From an uncultured Clostridia bacterium (GTDB lineage Bacteria > Bacillota > Clostridia > Christensenellales > UBA1242), in the NCBI GenBank assembly GCA_944377315.1, contig CALWEM010000018.1:1-49105 (forward strand): a stretch of DNA of 49,105 nt. The letters are read 5' to 3'. The first letter of the stretch is position 1, and each line of letters starts with the position of its first letter. Under the pieces are notes generated by a model. The model was not told where the DNA came from. It saw only the letters and a list, made by a program, of their open reading frames with translations, and ran no database searches. The position numbers were made by a program, and so were the translations under genes. Shown piece after piece: positions 16,200 through 24,927 of this stretch.

Positions 16200-18098
16200 A
16201 TGAAAAAGTCCTACACCTTATATTCAATGCAAAAGAGAATAATATCAGTTGGATTGGTTTTGATTATTCTTGCATTGACACTGGGTGCTCGACTTTTTTT
16301 TGTGCAGATAATAAATGGAAAAAATTTACAATCATTGGCACTTGACCAGTGGACGCGGGATTTGAGTTTGACTGCACCGCGTGGAACGATATATGACACC
16401 ACTGGTGACACCATTGCCGTGTCATACACCACATACAATGTCTATGTGCGAGGTAGAGAAGTTAAAGATGATGAAAGGACGGCACAAAAACTTTCCACAA
16501 TTCTCAATTTGAATTATGAAAGCACTTTGAAGAAAGTGAAAAACAAAAATATTTCTGAAAGTTTGCTCAAAATGCAGGTGGATGGCGAAATTGCTGAAAG
16601 AATATATGATTTGAAAATTGACGGTGTTTATCTATCCGAAAATGTTGGCAGACATTATGTCTATGGCGACCTACTCACACAACTCGTTGGCTTCACAAGC
16701 ATTGATTCCACAGGACAAGCGGGCGTGGAAGCATATTTTGATGAGTATCTTAAAGGAATTGATGGATATAGTTATGTTCAAAGCGACCTTCAAGGAAAAG
16801 AGATTGGTGGCAGTTTGCGATATTATGTTCAAGGCGTGGCTGGCGATGATATCACCTTGACAATCAACAGCAAAATCCAAATAATTCTTGAAAGAATTTT
16901 AAGTAAGGCATATGAAGAGCAAAAAGCGAAAGCGGTGACTGGAATTGTTATGGACGCCAAATTAGGCAAGGTTCTGGCAATTTCGTCCAAGCCAAGTTTT
17001 GACCTAAATAATGTTCCGCGCGATGACCTTGCAACTTTGTTTTCTTTTTCGAAAATGACGGCGGTGACTGACACATATGAACCGGGGTCAACTTTCAAAA
17101 TTCTCACCATTTCGGCGGCTTTGGAAGCGGGCGTGACATCGCTTGAAGACAGGTTTTATTGCCCGGGCTATCGAATTGTGGATGGACAGAAAATCAAGTG
17201 CTGGAAAACAACCGGCCACGGCTCTCAAACCTTGAGTGAAGCATTTGCCAATTCCTGCAATTGTTGCTTCATTGATTTGGCATTGCGATTGGGTGTTGAC
17301 AAATTCTATGAATATATGGAAAAATTTGGGATTGGTGAAAAAACTGGGATAACAGTGCAGGGCGAAAGCAGTGGAATACTCCGTGACAAAAAAGATGTGC
17401 AACGGGTGGACTTGGCGCGTATGGGTTTTGGTCACGCCATCGCGGTCACGCCCATTCAACTTTTGTCCATTGTGACAGGAATTGTCAATGGTGGAGTATA
17501 CAACACTCCAACAGTTGTGGAGAAAATTGAGAACACAAATGGCGACACCACTTTCACGCCAAAGGTGGAAACAAAACGATTGGTGAGCTCGTCCACAAGC
17601 GACATCGTCAATTCTCTTTTGAAACTCACCACCAACAAAACTGGCGACTATATCTTTGTCGAAGGCTACAATGTCGGTGGTAAGACAGGCACAGCGCAGA
17701 AGTATGGCGAAAATGGACAGATTGCACAAGGAAAATATATTTCAAGTTTCATCGGCACATATCCAGCAGACGAGCCGGAGTATATTTTTATGATAATGGT
17801 GGATGAGCCCAGTGCGGGCGGATACTATGGCTCGGTGGTGGCGTCACCATATGGCAAGGAGTTTTTCAGCGAACTTTTTGACTTTCTTGACCGACCAAAA
17901 GATGATGAAACAGCGGTGCGAAAAGAAGTGATAATGCCTTCTCTTGTGGGATTGAGTTTGTCAAATGCCACGGCAAAACTTAAAACTCTCAACTTGTTTT
18001 ATGAAGTTGAAGGAGAAGGTGGTTTTGTCACCGAGCAGTTGCCACCAGCCGGCACGATATGTTATGAAGGAGAAACAATTTTAATTTCCACCGCATAA
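16200..18098 (+). CDS. Class B penicillin-binding protein with one PASTA domain (FtsI/SpoVD type)
   Basis: A transpeptidase that cross-links septal or spore-cortex peptidoglycan; it acts outside the membrane, anchored by a helix at about 12-36. The 632-aa protein has the dimerisation domain with APRGTIYD (59-66) and the transpeptidase motifs in order: SxxK as S297-T-F-K300, SxN as S352-C-N354, KTG as K495-T-G497. A single PASTA domain fills the last 60 residues (MPSLVGLSLSNATAKL...), which favours SpoVD or PBP2b-like proteins over FtsI of Gram-negatives. The gene starts one base after the preceding stop; its ribosome site, GGAGG, lies in the previous gene's last codons. Following genes are not mraY or murD, so the cluster is truncated relative to the usual order. 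Confidence 0.95.
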   Translation: MKKSYTLYSMQKRIISVGLVLIILALTLGARLFFVQIINGKNLQSLALDQWTRDLSLTAPRGTIYDTTGDTIAVSYTTYNVYVRGREVKDDERTAQKLSTILNLNYESTLKKVKNKNISESLLKMQVDGEIAERIYDLKIDGVYLSENVGRHYVYGDLLTQLVGFTSIDSTGQAGVEAYFDEYLKGIDGYSYVQSDLQGKEIGGSLRYYVQGVAGDDITLTINSKIQIILERILSKAYEEQKAKAVTGIVMDAKLGKVLAISSKPSFDLNNVPRDDLATLFSFSKMTAVTDTYEPGSTFKILTISAALEAGVTSLEDRFYCPGYRIVDGQKIKCWKTTGHGSQTLSEAFANSCNCCFIDLALRLGVDKFYEYMEKFGIGEKTGITVQGESSGILRDKKDVQRVDLARMGFGHAIAVTPIQLLSIVTGIVNGGVYNTPTVVEKIENTNGDTTFTPKVETKRLVSSSTSDIVNSLLKLTTNKTGDYIFVEGYNVGGKTGTAQKYGENGQIAQGKYISSFIGTYPADEPEYIFMIMVDEPSAGGYYGSVVASPYGKEFFSELFDFLDRPKDDETAVRKEVIMPSLVGLSLSNATAKLKTLNLFYEVEGEGGFVTEQLPPAGTICYEGETILISTA

Positions 18099-18101
18099 AA
18101 T

Positions 18102-18130
18102 TTGCAAATAAAAGAAAATTGGTGTATAAT
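18102..18130 (+). promoter_or_regulatory. Promoter predicting a leaderless transcript
   Basis: TTGCAA (18102-18107), a 17-base spacer and TATAAT (18125-18130). Only six bases separate the -10 from the ATG at 18137, so transcription should begin at or next to the start codon. No ribosome site fits between. Confidence 0.75.
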
Positions 18131-18136
18131 ACTATT

Positions 18137-18859
18137 ATGTGGGTATATGTCGTTATCGGAGTTGGTGCGGTTTTGGTGCTTTTGGTTTGCTTTATGCTTG
18201 CCATTGCCAATTTTTCCTTTGACAATTTCCGCGAGAAAAGAGATGAAGCGATGCGATACTCTTGTTCGCAAAACTTGACAATCTATGATTTTGTGGAAGA
18301 AGTCAACGAAACAAAACTGAAAACCAAGCTTCAAGTGGAAAGATGTGAAGAATATCAAGACCACTTCTCAATCGGAACAATCTCATTGAGTGAAAGCACA
18401 CTTCGTTCAAACGGACTTGCTTCGTTTGCCACAGTGGGACACGAGTTGGGACACGCCGTGCAATATGAAAAAGGCGAACTCACAAAACATTGGCAACAAA
18501 GACGCAAAAACAGAATTTTGGGCAGATTTTTTCTCCCGCTCATTCTCATCGGTGTGGTGCTTGCAGTGCTGGGACTTTTCAGCGTCTTGCCATTCTATGT
18601 CGTATATATTGGAATAGCGTTTGCAGGAGTGAGTTTTCTCATATTTCTCATTGCCATATACACCAAGTTTATGGAAGTGAAAATTGAGAAAGGCGCATCA
18701 ACATACGCCATTATGTTACTCCGCGACTACCTAAACGATGCGGAACTGAAAATTTGCAAAGAGTTTTTGGATTCAGCACGCTTAACTTATTGGGGAAGTC
18801 TGTTCAGGACAATGCTGGGCTGGACATTCTTAACCAAAAAAGAAAGAATGTTTATATAG
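18137..18859 (+). CDS. YugP-type membrane zinc metallopeptidase
   Basis: A 240-aa integral membrane protein of the neutral zinc metallopeptidase family typified by B. subtilis YugP. An N-terminal helix (about residues 2-24) is followed by a cytoplasmic peptidase segment with VGHELGHAVQYEKG, the HEXXH zinc site, then two central helices (FFLPLILIGVVLAVLGLF and the next) and the EVKIEKGAS segment that usually contains the third ligand. Homologues in the family more often read FEREADAxA here; EKGASTYAI is an atypical variant. The start is taken at 18137 because upstream TTG lacks a ribosome site and the promoter's -10 ends six bases before this ATG. Substrate unknown; such proteases are thought to process membrane proteins. 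Confidence 0.88.
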   Translation: MWVYVVIGVGAVLVLLVCFMLAIANFSFDNFREKRDEAMRYSCSQNLTIYDFVEEVNETKLKTKLQVERCEEYQDHFSIGTISLSESTLRSNGLASFATVGHELGHAVQYEKGELTKHWQQRRKNRILGRFFLPLILIGVVLAVLGLFSVLPFYVVYIGIAFAGVSFLIFLIAIYTKFMEVKIEKGASTYAIMLLRDYLNDAELKICKEFLDSARLTYWGSLFRTMLGWTFLTKKERMFI

Positions 18860-18912
18860 GCATAAAAAACGCTGTTTCAACATATATAAAAAATTAAAAA
18901 GGAGGAAAAGAG

Positions 18913-19146
18913 ATGAAAGGATTAATTCGTGCGTTTGATGGATTACCAAAATGGGCAAAGGTGATTTTGGCTCTTCCTGTTCTTGACATCGTTTGGGCAA
19001 TTTATCGTCTTTGCAGATCTATCGACAAAGGAAATGCGTTGGGAATTGTTCTTGCAATCGTGATGCTCATTCTTTGTCCAGCAATTTTCTGGCTTGTTGA
19101 TATCATCACAATCATAGTTGCCGACAAAGTTCTTTGGATTGACTAA
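18913..19146 (+). CDS. Small two-helix membrane protein
   Basis: A 77-aa protein with strong AAGGAGG ten bases before ATG. A short amphipathic start is followed by two hydrophobic segments (about 17-34 and 43-68) separated by RLCRSIDKGN. Such small proteins resemble YqaE/Pmp3-like or hypothetical envelope-stress proteins in length, but no family motif is decisive. It lies 53 bases after the YugP-type gene without its own obvious promoter and is closed by a terminator. Confidence 0.75.
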   Translation: MKGLIRAFDGLPKWAKVILALPVLDIVWAIYRLCRSIDKGNALGIVLAIVMLILCPAIFWLVDIITIIVADKVLWID

Positions 19147-19155
19147 TATGATAAA

Positions 19156-19200
19156 AAAAACTTTACCAAAATTTCACTTTACTTTGGGTAAAGTTTTTTT
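19156..19200 (+). terminator. Terminator after the small membrane protein
   Basis: A long stem, AAACTTTACC-AAA with TTTGGGTAAAGTTT and one bulge, then seven T. It insulates the glycosyltransferase gene that follows. Confidence 0.8.
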
Positions 19201-19206
19201 ATTTAC

Positions 19207-19235
19207 TTGACAAAAGATTTATGAAGAAATAAAAT
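19207..19235 (+). promoter_or_regulatory. Promoter of the GT4 glycosyltransferase
   Basis: TTGACA (19207-19212), a 17-base spacer and TAAAAT (19230-19235). The gene therefore has its own strong promoter even though it is out of frame in this sequence. Confidence 0.8.
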
Positions 19236-19260
19236 AAAAAAAGATTAAAAGGAAGGTAAT

Positions 19261-20432
19261 ATGGAAAAAAGTTTGAACATCGCATTTTTCACTGACAACT
19301 TCTTTCCAGGCACTGGCGGAACAGAAAATGTCATCAGAATAATGTCGAAAATCTTGACAAGCGGGGGGGGAGTGACCGCGTAAAAATTTACTGCCCTGAC
19401 TATCATAAGAAAAATCAGAATGAAATTGACATTCCGGTTTTCAGAATACCGAGCATAAGATTGTCGGACAGTGACCATATTGCACTGCCAAGTTTATACA
19501 GAAAGAAACTTGAAAAAGATTTAAGAGAATTTAATCCAGACATCATATATTTCACCACCGGTTCGGGAATGGCGAAGTGGGCACTTAAAATGGGCAAGAA
19601 ATTGGATGTGCCAGTTGTTGCCACAATACACACAAAGTTTGATGAAGCGTGGTATGACTCTTGCAAAAGCCACTTAATCACTTTTTGTATGATAAAATCG
19701 CTGGCAAGAAAGATGAACAGAGCGTTTGCTGTGACAACCGTTTCCAAAGACGCAGCCAAAACTTTGCAAAGATATGGCTATAAAGGTGAGCCAAAAGTTC
19801 TTATGAATGGTTTTAATGCTTCCGAATTCTCTGTCACACCTTGTCTTGAAGACAAAAAAGGAAAGTTCACATTTTTGTTTTGCGGAAGATTAATCAAAGT
19901 GAAACAAATTCAATTTTCACTCAAATGCCTTGGAAATATCAAGAATAAATATAATTTCAACGACTTTAATTTCTGGATTGTGGGTGACGGAAACTATCGC
20001 AAAAAACTTGAAAAATTGGTGAAAAAATATAACCTTGAAGAAAATGTCAAATTTTTTGGTTATGTTGGCAATCGTGCACAACTCAATGGCATATATTCCG
20101 TTGCCGACCTATTTTTGTTCCCATCCAGTTTTGACACCGACAGCCTTGTTGTGTTGGAAGCCAAACCTTGTCATTTGCCAGTGCTTTCACTCAAAAATTA
20201 TGGCTGTGGTGAGAGAATTGAGGATGGCGTGACTGGATTCTTGAGCGATTTTGATGAAGAGAGTTTCACAAAGAAGATTTGGGAAATATTAAACAACAAA
20301 CCACTTCTTGAAAAGGTGAAAAAGAATGTCGACAAACTTCGAGCAGACACTTGGGAAGAAGTGGTGGCAAAATATCGTCAATTCTTCCTTGAAAAAATTG
20401 AAGAATACAAAAAATTGAAGAAAAAGAAATAA
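19261..20432 (+). CDS. GT4-family glycosyltransferase, out of frame at a G8 tract (probable phase-OFF)
   Basis: ATG 19261 follows AAGGAAGG. The first 34 codons give a textbook GT-B start (LNIAFFTDNFFPGTGGTENV), then the frame passes through eight G and stops at a TAA six codons later. With nine or six G the frame continues as SDRVKIYCPDYH and runs to 20432, giving about 390 aa, the normal length for GT4 enzymes. The C-terminal half has the expected FLFCGRLIKVKQ, WIVGDG, KFFGYV, and the E-x7-E region as DSLVVLEAKPCHLPVL. It would transfer a sugar from a nucleotide donor to a cell-surface glycan; donor and acceptor are unknown. Promoter, ribosome site and downstream reading frame are all intact, which argues for reversible switching rather than decay. 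A homopolymer sequencing error is the main alternative. Confidence 0.88.
19363..19370 (+). repeat. G8 homopolymer inside the GT4 gene
   Basis: Eight consecutive G in coding sequence of a genome where runs above G5 are otherwise absent from this window except at 31434. It falls 35 codons into the gene, between the first beta-alpha unit and the second strand, where a loop tolerates one extra glycine. One base gained or two lost restores the frame. Confidence 0.95.
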
Positions 20433-20449
20433 AAGGATTTTAATATAAT

Positions 20450-20474
20450 AAACCACCTAATTTTGGTGGTTTTT
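20450..20474 (+). terminator. Terminator between the GT4 gene and uvrC
   Basis: An 8-bp stem (20450-20457 with 20465-20472) and a TAATTTT loop followed by T on the plus strand. It is AT-rich on both flanks, so it may also serve the convergent uvrC transcript. Confidence 0.75.
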
Positions 20475-20550
20475 ATGTTTTTTTTGAAAAATTTGGTTAA
20501 GTGAATTTAAGTAACAAACAAAAAATGTGAACAAAATTGCATTTGAAAGG

Positions 20551-22359
20551 TCATTGTTTCTCAAAATATTTGACAATGCTTTCGGCAAGAGAAGAGTGAA
20601 TCCCTTTGACGAGTTTAAGTTCATCCACACTTGCTTTTTTGATATTTTCTGTTGTGCCAAACGCTTTCAAAAGGGCATCAATTTTCTTCTTGCCCAGCCC
20701 AGCGATATTTTCAAGTTCGGTTTTGGTTTGTTCTTTTGTGCGTGTTTGGCGGTGGAAGGTGATGGCAAAGCGGTGAGCCTCATCTCTTATTCTTTGCAAA
20801 AGTTTGAGTTCGGCACTGCCATATTTCAAAATAACCGGCTCGCTTCTGCCCACCAAAAAGACTTCTTCCAACTTTTTGGCAAGAGAAATCATTTCGATTT
20901 TATCTTCAAGGTGGAAGTTTTGAAGGATTTTGTATGTCGAAGACAATTGTCCTTTTCCGCCGTCAATAATGATGAGATTTGGCAATTCCTTGAAACTTTC
21001 GCCGTCTTTTTCTTGAAGGCGTTTCAATCTTCGCTCCAAAGTTTCTTGAAGTGAAGCAAAATCGTCCGAACCTTTCACAGTTTTGATTTTGAATTTTCGA
21101 TAGTCTTTTTTATATGGCTTGCCGTCCTTGAAAACCACCATTGAAGCCACCTTGTTTGTGCCACTGATATGAGAGATATCATAGCACTCCATCCTTTTTG
21201 GCAAGGATTTAAGTGATAAACTTTTTTGCAGGCTTTCAAGTGCACCGAGCGTCAAACTGTATTCCAATTTTTCCTTTTCAAGATGTTTTTCAAGATAGTC
21301 ACGAGCGTTTTCTTTTGCCATTTTGAGAAGGGTCAAATTCACTCCCTTTGGATTGGAGATGATTTTGATGTTTTTCTCCAAAAATTCACAAATCAAATTT
21401 TCGTCAACTGGATGACTGACAATAATTTCGCTGGGTGGAAGCAAATTTTGGTAGTATTGAATGATGAAATTGAAAATGGTGTCTTCTTCGCTCATATCTG
21501 TCTGTGAATAGTTTTGAATACCCAAAATCTTTCCGGCACGAATAACCATAATTGTCAAAACGCCGTTCAAGCCATCAGTTTCAAAGCCGATGACATCTTT
21601 GTCGACATTTTTCGGCAAGTTTGCGACAACGCGTTCTTTGAGTTTTGTCACCATTTTGAGTGCTTCACGCAGTTCAATTGCGCGTTCAAAGTTTTCAAGA
21701 TTGGAAGCGGTGACCATTTTTTCAAGGAGTATTTTCTCAATTTCTTCGTCATTGCCGTTAAGAAAATTTATGGCTTTTTTGACTTCTTCCATATATTCTT
21801 CTCTTGTCACGCGAAGAGTGCAAGGAGCAAGGCAGAGTCCAAGAGAAAAATTCAAACATTCTCGCTTCAAAGGTTTTTGAGAAGAAAATTTATGCGAGCA
21901 AGAACGAATTTTGAAGGCAGATTGAATGGTCTCCAAAATTGCCCGAGGGTCGATTCCGGCAAAATATGGACCGAAATATTTTGCTCCGTCATTTTTTTTC
22001 ACTTTTCGAGTGATTTCAAACTTTGGGAATTCGTCGTGCAAATTGATTTTAATATATGGAAATTGTTTTCCGTCTTTCAAAAGGATATTGAAAAAAGGTT
22101 GATATTTCTTTATCAAATTGCTTTCAAGAGCCAAGGCGTCCAGTTCACTCATAGTAATAAAATAATCAAAATCGTCCACATTATCGACCATAGTTTGCAC
22201 TTTGAGTGGTTTTTCGGAGTGGCGAAAATATTGAGAGACGCGGTTTTTGAGAATTTTTGCCTTGCCGACATAAATAACTTCGCCGTTTTTATCTCTCATC
22301 ACATAGACGCCACTTTTTTTTGGCAGAGTTTTCAATTTTTGAGCAATTTTTTCATTCAT
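20551..22359 (-). CDS. uvrC: Excinuclease ABC subunit C
   Basis: Makes both incisions in nucleotide excision repair with UvrA and UvrB. The 602-aa product starts with the GIY-YIG nuclease domain (KSGVYVMRDKNG...VIYVGKAK, for the 3' cut). The family's GPYF and the CxxxxCLxxxLxxCxxPC-like region (REC-LNFSLGLCLAPC) follow, then the UVR helix pair that binds UvrB (NFERAIELREAL). The RNase H-like domain for the 5' cut begins CYDISHISGT, and a tandem helix-hairpin-helix ends the protein (IAGLGKKKIDALL, VKGIHSSLAESIV). The frame is open 12 codons further upstream, but the promoter overlaps that stretch and the family start is MNEKIAQKL, so ATG 22359 is used. No proper ribosome site precedes it. uvrA and uvrB are not in the window. 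Confidence 0.97.
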   Translation of the reverse strand: MNEKIAQKLKTLPKKSGVYVMRDKNGEVIYVGKAKILKNRVSQYFRHSEKPLKVQTMVDNVDDFDYFITMSELDALALESNLIKKYQPFFNILLKDGKQFPYIKINLHDEFPKFEITRKVKKNDGAKYFGPYFAGIDPRAILETIQSAFKIRSCSHKFSSQKPLKRECLNFSLGLCLAPCTLRVTREEYMEEVKKAINFLNGNDEEIEKILLEKMVTASNLENFERAIELREALKMVTKLKERVVANLPKNVDKDVIGFETDGLNGVLTIMVIRAGKILGIQNYSQTDMSEEDTIFNFIIQYYQNLLPPSEIIVSHPVDENLICEFLEKNIKIISNPKGVNLTLLKMAKENARDYLEKHLEKEKLEYSLTLGALESLQKSLSLKSLPKRMECYDISHISGTNKVASMVVFKDGKPYKKDYRKFKIKTVKGSDDFASLQETLERRLKRLQEKDGESFKELPNLIIIDGGKGQLSSTYKILQNFHLEDKIEMISLAKKLEEVFLVGRSEPVILKYGSAELKLLQRIRDEAHRFAITFHRQTRTKEQTKTELENIAGLGKKKIDALLKAFGTTENIKKASVDELKLVKGIHSSLAESIVKYFEKQ

Positions 22360-22365
22360 ATTCCT

Positions 22366-22395
22366 ATTATACACGATATGGAGAAGATATTGCAA
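22366..22395 (-). promoter_or_regulatory. uvrC promoter predicting a leaderless transcript
   Basis: On the minus strand, TTGCAA (22390-22395), an 18-base spacer and TATAAT (22366-22371). The ATG at 22359 begins six bases past the -10, the same geometry as at 18102-18137. Confidence 0.7.
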
Positions 22396-22459
22396 GGGAA
22401 TAAAATCTTTTTATTTTCCTAAAAAAATAAAAAAATTTTGCAAAAAGGGGGAAAATTTG

Positions 22460-22488
22460 TTGTAAAATGTAATTTTATTTGTTATAAT
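22460..22488 (+). promoter_or_regulatory. Promoter of the VirB6-like gene
   Basis: TTGTAA (22460-22465), a 17-base spacer and TATAAT (22483-22488), divergent from uvrC. AAGGAGAGG precedes the ATG at 22519. Confidence 0.8.
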
Positions 22489-22518
22489 GAGAAAAATAAT
22501 TGTTAAAAAGGAGAGGGT

Positions 22519-24837
22519 ATGTTTGATTGGATTGGTGATTTCTTTTTAGAATTATTTAACTTAATTCCAAAGTTAATGTATCTAATGAACACTTCTCTTT
22601 TGAGTTTGGTTGATTTCCTTCAACTTTTGTTCAGAAAGTTGGCAGGTCTTGATATATATTATGTTGATGGAGAAAAGGTTAATGGTGACTTGTTGACCAA
22701 CTTTATTGGCGGGATTTTGGGTATTGACATCAACGGGCTGGGTGAAACGGCACAAAAGACAGATTATTCCATTCTCTCGACAGTTTTCTGGTCTTTTGTT
22801 ATTTTCGGTCTTATCATTCTTTTCATTTCCACCATTGTGGCGATAATAAAAAGCCATTATTCCTATAATGAAAAGTCAGCAAAAGGACCACTTCCAATCG
22901 TGGCAACAGCGGGCAAAGCGGTTATCAATATGGTTGCAGTGCCAATCATTGTGATTTTGGGGTTGTATTTAAGTCAGGCGATTTTGAACGCTCTTGACCA
23001 AATCACTTCAGTTGGTTCGGACGACTTATTAACCTTGTATGGCTCGTCAGAAGAGGGAGCGTCTCAAGAATATGGTGTGGCGCAACTTGTGCAGGGCATA
23101 ACCGATTCACAGGGTAATGAAACTTACATATTCTATGATATGTTTGGCTGGACAGGAAAAATTTGGTATGGACTGGGAGTGATTGACTTTGGAATTGCAA
23201 CAAGAGAAGAAATGAGTGGCGTGGCGGCAAGAACGCAACCATTCTCTGGCTCGATGTTCAAAGTGGCGGCGTATAATGCTAATCGTGTCAGAAAACATCA
23301 ATTCACATACAGCGACAAATTCACCGGAAATGGCGGTGGCGGGTTAAACCTTTTCATACAGCACGACAACAGTGACGCCAAACTTGCCACAATGGTGGAT
23401 GAAGCGTTTGCCAACTTCTTGCACCTTGACAAATCATATGATATGGTGTATGGTATCGGCAATTTCACATCGGAAAGATTTTTCACCACTTGGACAACCA
23501 CACACGCTTGTGCTTTTTCCAAGTTTAATGTCGGTTTGGTTTGGTATTATTATAATCTTTGGGACTATAACTTCGTTGTCGGCTTTGGTGCCGTGATTGT
23601 TTGCTTGTCCATTTTCTTGAACATCATAATGGGCTTGATGGCAAGACTTGTGATGGCACTTGTGCTCTTCCTTGTGATGCCACCACTTGCCGGTCTTGCT
23701 CCGCTGGATGACGGCAACGCCTTCAAGGGCTGGACGAAGAACTTTATGTCGCAAGCCTTGATGGCATATGGAGCGGTGGTCGGAATGAACCTTGTTCTGC
23801 TCATACTGCCGTATATAAATGGAATTGACTTCTTCAACATCCCGATGGTGGACATCTTGGTGCAAACACTCTTTGTCATTGTTGGTTTGGTCACCATCAA
23901 AGCGGTGATTGCAACATTGTCGCAACTCATTGGGGCAGCGGACGCCAACAAGACGGGTGCAGATATGCACGATGAAGTCAAAGGAACAATGATTAAGGCT
24001 GGTTTGCAAACAGCAAGATCAGCAATGGTGGCTGGTGGAGTAACCAAAAACCTTGTCCAAGGGGCAGGAAAACTTGCAATCGGAGCAGGAGCAGCGGTTG
24101 GAAATCTTGGAATCGCTGCAGGTAATGCCGTCAGAGGGGCTAGAGCCAACAGAGAAGCCAAAAAAGCAGAAAAAGAGTTGTCAGATGCACAACGGGCAGT
24201 CAAGAAAGACAAGATGATTCAAGAAATGTCAAGAAAAGATTTGTCACAAATTGACAAAAAAGAGTTTGACAAGATAGCAAGTGACAATGGCTTGTCAAGA
24301 AAAGAAGCAAAGCAAATGTGGGCATCAAAGAGAAGAGCAGAAAAGAATGCTAACTCTGCAACCGCTGACAAGACGAGTTACAAGAATCGTGCAGACTTTA
24401 TGCGACAAGATTTGGCAAAATCTGATGAAGCATACAAAAAAGAATATGACAGAATGCAAAGCTCACGAAACAACATTGAACTGGGCAGAGCAAGAAGGGC
24501 AAATGAAGCACTCTTGAAACAAAAAGCAGTTACTGCTCGAAATGAAGCCAAAATGAGAAATGAAAGAACAATGAGAAGACTTAATATGGCAAGAGATAAT
24601 GCTGTTGGCGGGTTGAGAGATGCATACACATATGGTGGCAGAGCTGTAAGAAGTTATACTGGAGGATTATCGCAAGTTACTAAAATGGGATTAAGTGCTA
24701 TATGGGATGAAAAGACCGAAGAAATGTTTAAAAAAGCAATAGTAGCTGTAGGAATAAAAGATAAAAAACCAGATTATTTGGAAGAGATCTATAGAGGCTT
24801 AAAAAATGCAGGAGTAATTAAGGTGGGGAAAAAATAA
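22519..24837 (+). CDS. VirB6/TrbL-like polytopic membrane protein with long basic tail
   Basis: A 772-aa protein. N-terminal hydrophobic segments occur near residues 90-113 and 130-155; an external loop of about 200 residues follows; four or five more helices lie near 350-480, including the stretch MALVLFLVMPPLAGLAPLDDG...FKGWTKNF, which resembles the conserved core of VirB6/TrbL conjugation channel proteins and the Mbov_0396-type ICE proteins of mollicutes. The last 270 residues are cytoplasmic, Ala-, Lys- and Arg-rich and probably coiled coil (AKKAEKELSDAQRAVKK...). In conjugative systems this protein forms the inner-membrane pore and would be flanked by VirB4 and coupling-protein genes. 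None is present; the gene has its own promoter and terminator. So either an orphan channel or a different membrane function; the family assignment is from pattern memory. Confidence 0.7.
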   Translation: MFDWIGDFFLELFNLIPKLMYLMNTSLLSLVDFLQLLFRKLAGLDIYYVDGEKVNGDLLTNFIGGILGIDINGLGETAQKTDYSILSTVFWSFVIFGLIILFISTIVAIIKSHYSYNEKSAKGPLPIVATAGKAVINMVAVPIIVILGLYLSQAILNALDQITSVGSDDLLTLYGSSEEGASQEYGVAQLVQGITDSQGNETYIFYDMFGWTGKIWYGLGVIDFGIATREEMSGVAARTQPFSGSMFKVAAYNANRVRKHQFTYSDKFTGNGGGGLNLFIQHDNSDAKLATMVDEAFANFLHLDKSYDMVYGIGNFTSERFFTTWTTTHACAFSKFNVGLVWYYYNLWDYNFVVGFGAVIVCLSIFLNIIMGLMARLVMALVLFLVMPPLAGLAPLDDGNAFKGWTKNFMSQALMAYGAVVGMNLVLLILPYINGIDFFNIPMVDILVQTLFVIVGLVTIKAVIATLSQLIGAADANKTGADMHDEVKGTMIKAGLQTARSAMVAGGVTKNLVQGAGKLAIGAGAAVGNLGIAAGNAVRGARANREAKKAEKELSDAQRAVKKDKMIQEMSRKDLSQIDKKEFDKIASDNGLSRKEAKQMWASKRRAEKNANSATADKTSYKNRADFMRQDLAKSDEAYKKEYDRMQSSRNNIELGRARRANEALLKQKAVTARNEAKMRNERTMRRLNMARDNAVGGLRDAYTYGGRAVRSYTGGLSQVTKMGLSAIWDEKTEEMFKKAIVAVGIKDKKPDYLEEIYRGLKNAGVIKVGKK

Positions 24838-24840
24838 CAT

Positions 24841-24882
24841 AAAACAAAAAACCAACTGAAAAGTTGGTTTTTTGTTTTGTGT
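24841..24882 (+). terminator. Strong terminator of the VirB6-like gene
   Basis: A perfect 17-bp stem (24841-24857 with 24862-24878) closed by a GAAA tetraloop. The 3' arm is itself T-rich, giving the U tract. Confidence 0.9.
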
Positions 24883-24927
24883 TTAGGTGGATTTTGTGGT
24901 AGAATGGGAATATACAAAGGAGAAAGA

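Noticed and set aside
17088-17729. 213-codon open frame antisense to the PBP
   Set aside because: Covers the transpeptidase motifs on the other strand; no independent evidence for expression.
21514-22422. 302-codon open frame antisense to uvrC
   Set aside because: Phe- and Cys-rich shadow of a strongly conserved gene, with no ribosome site; it also overlaps the uvrC promoter.
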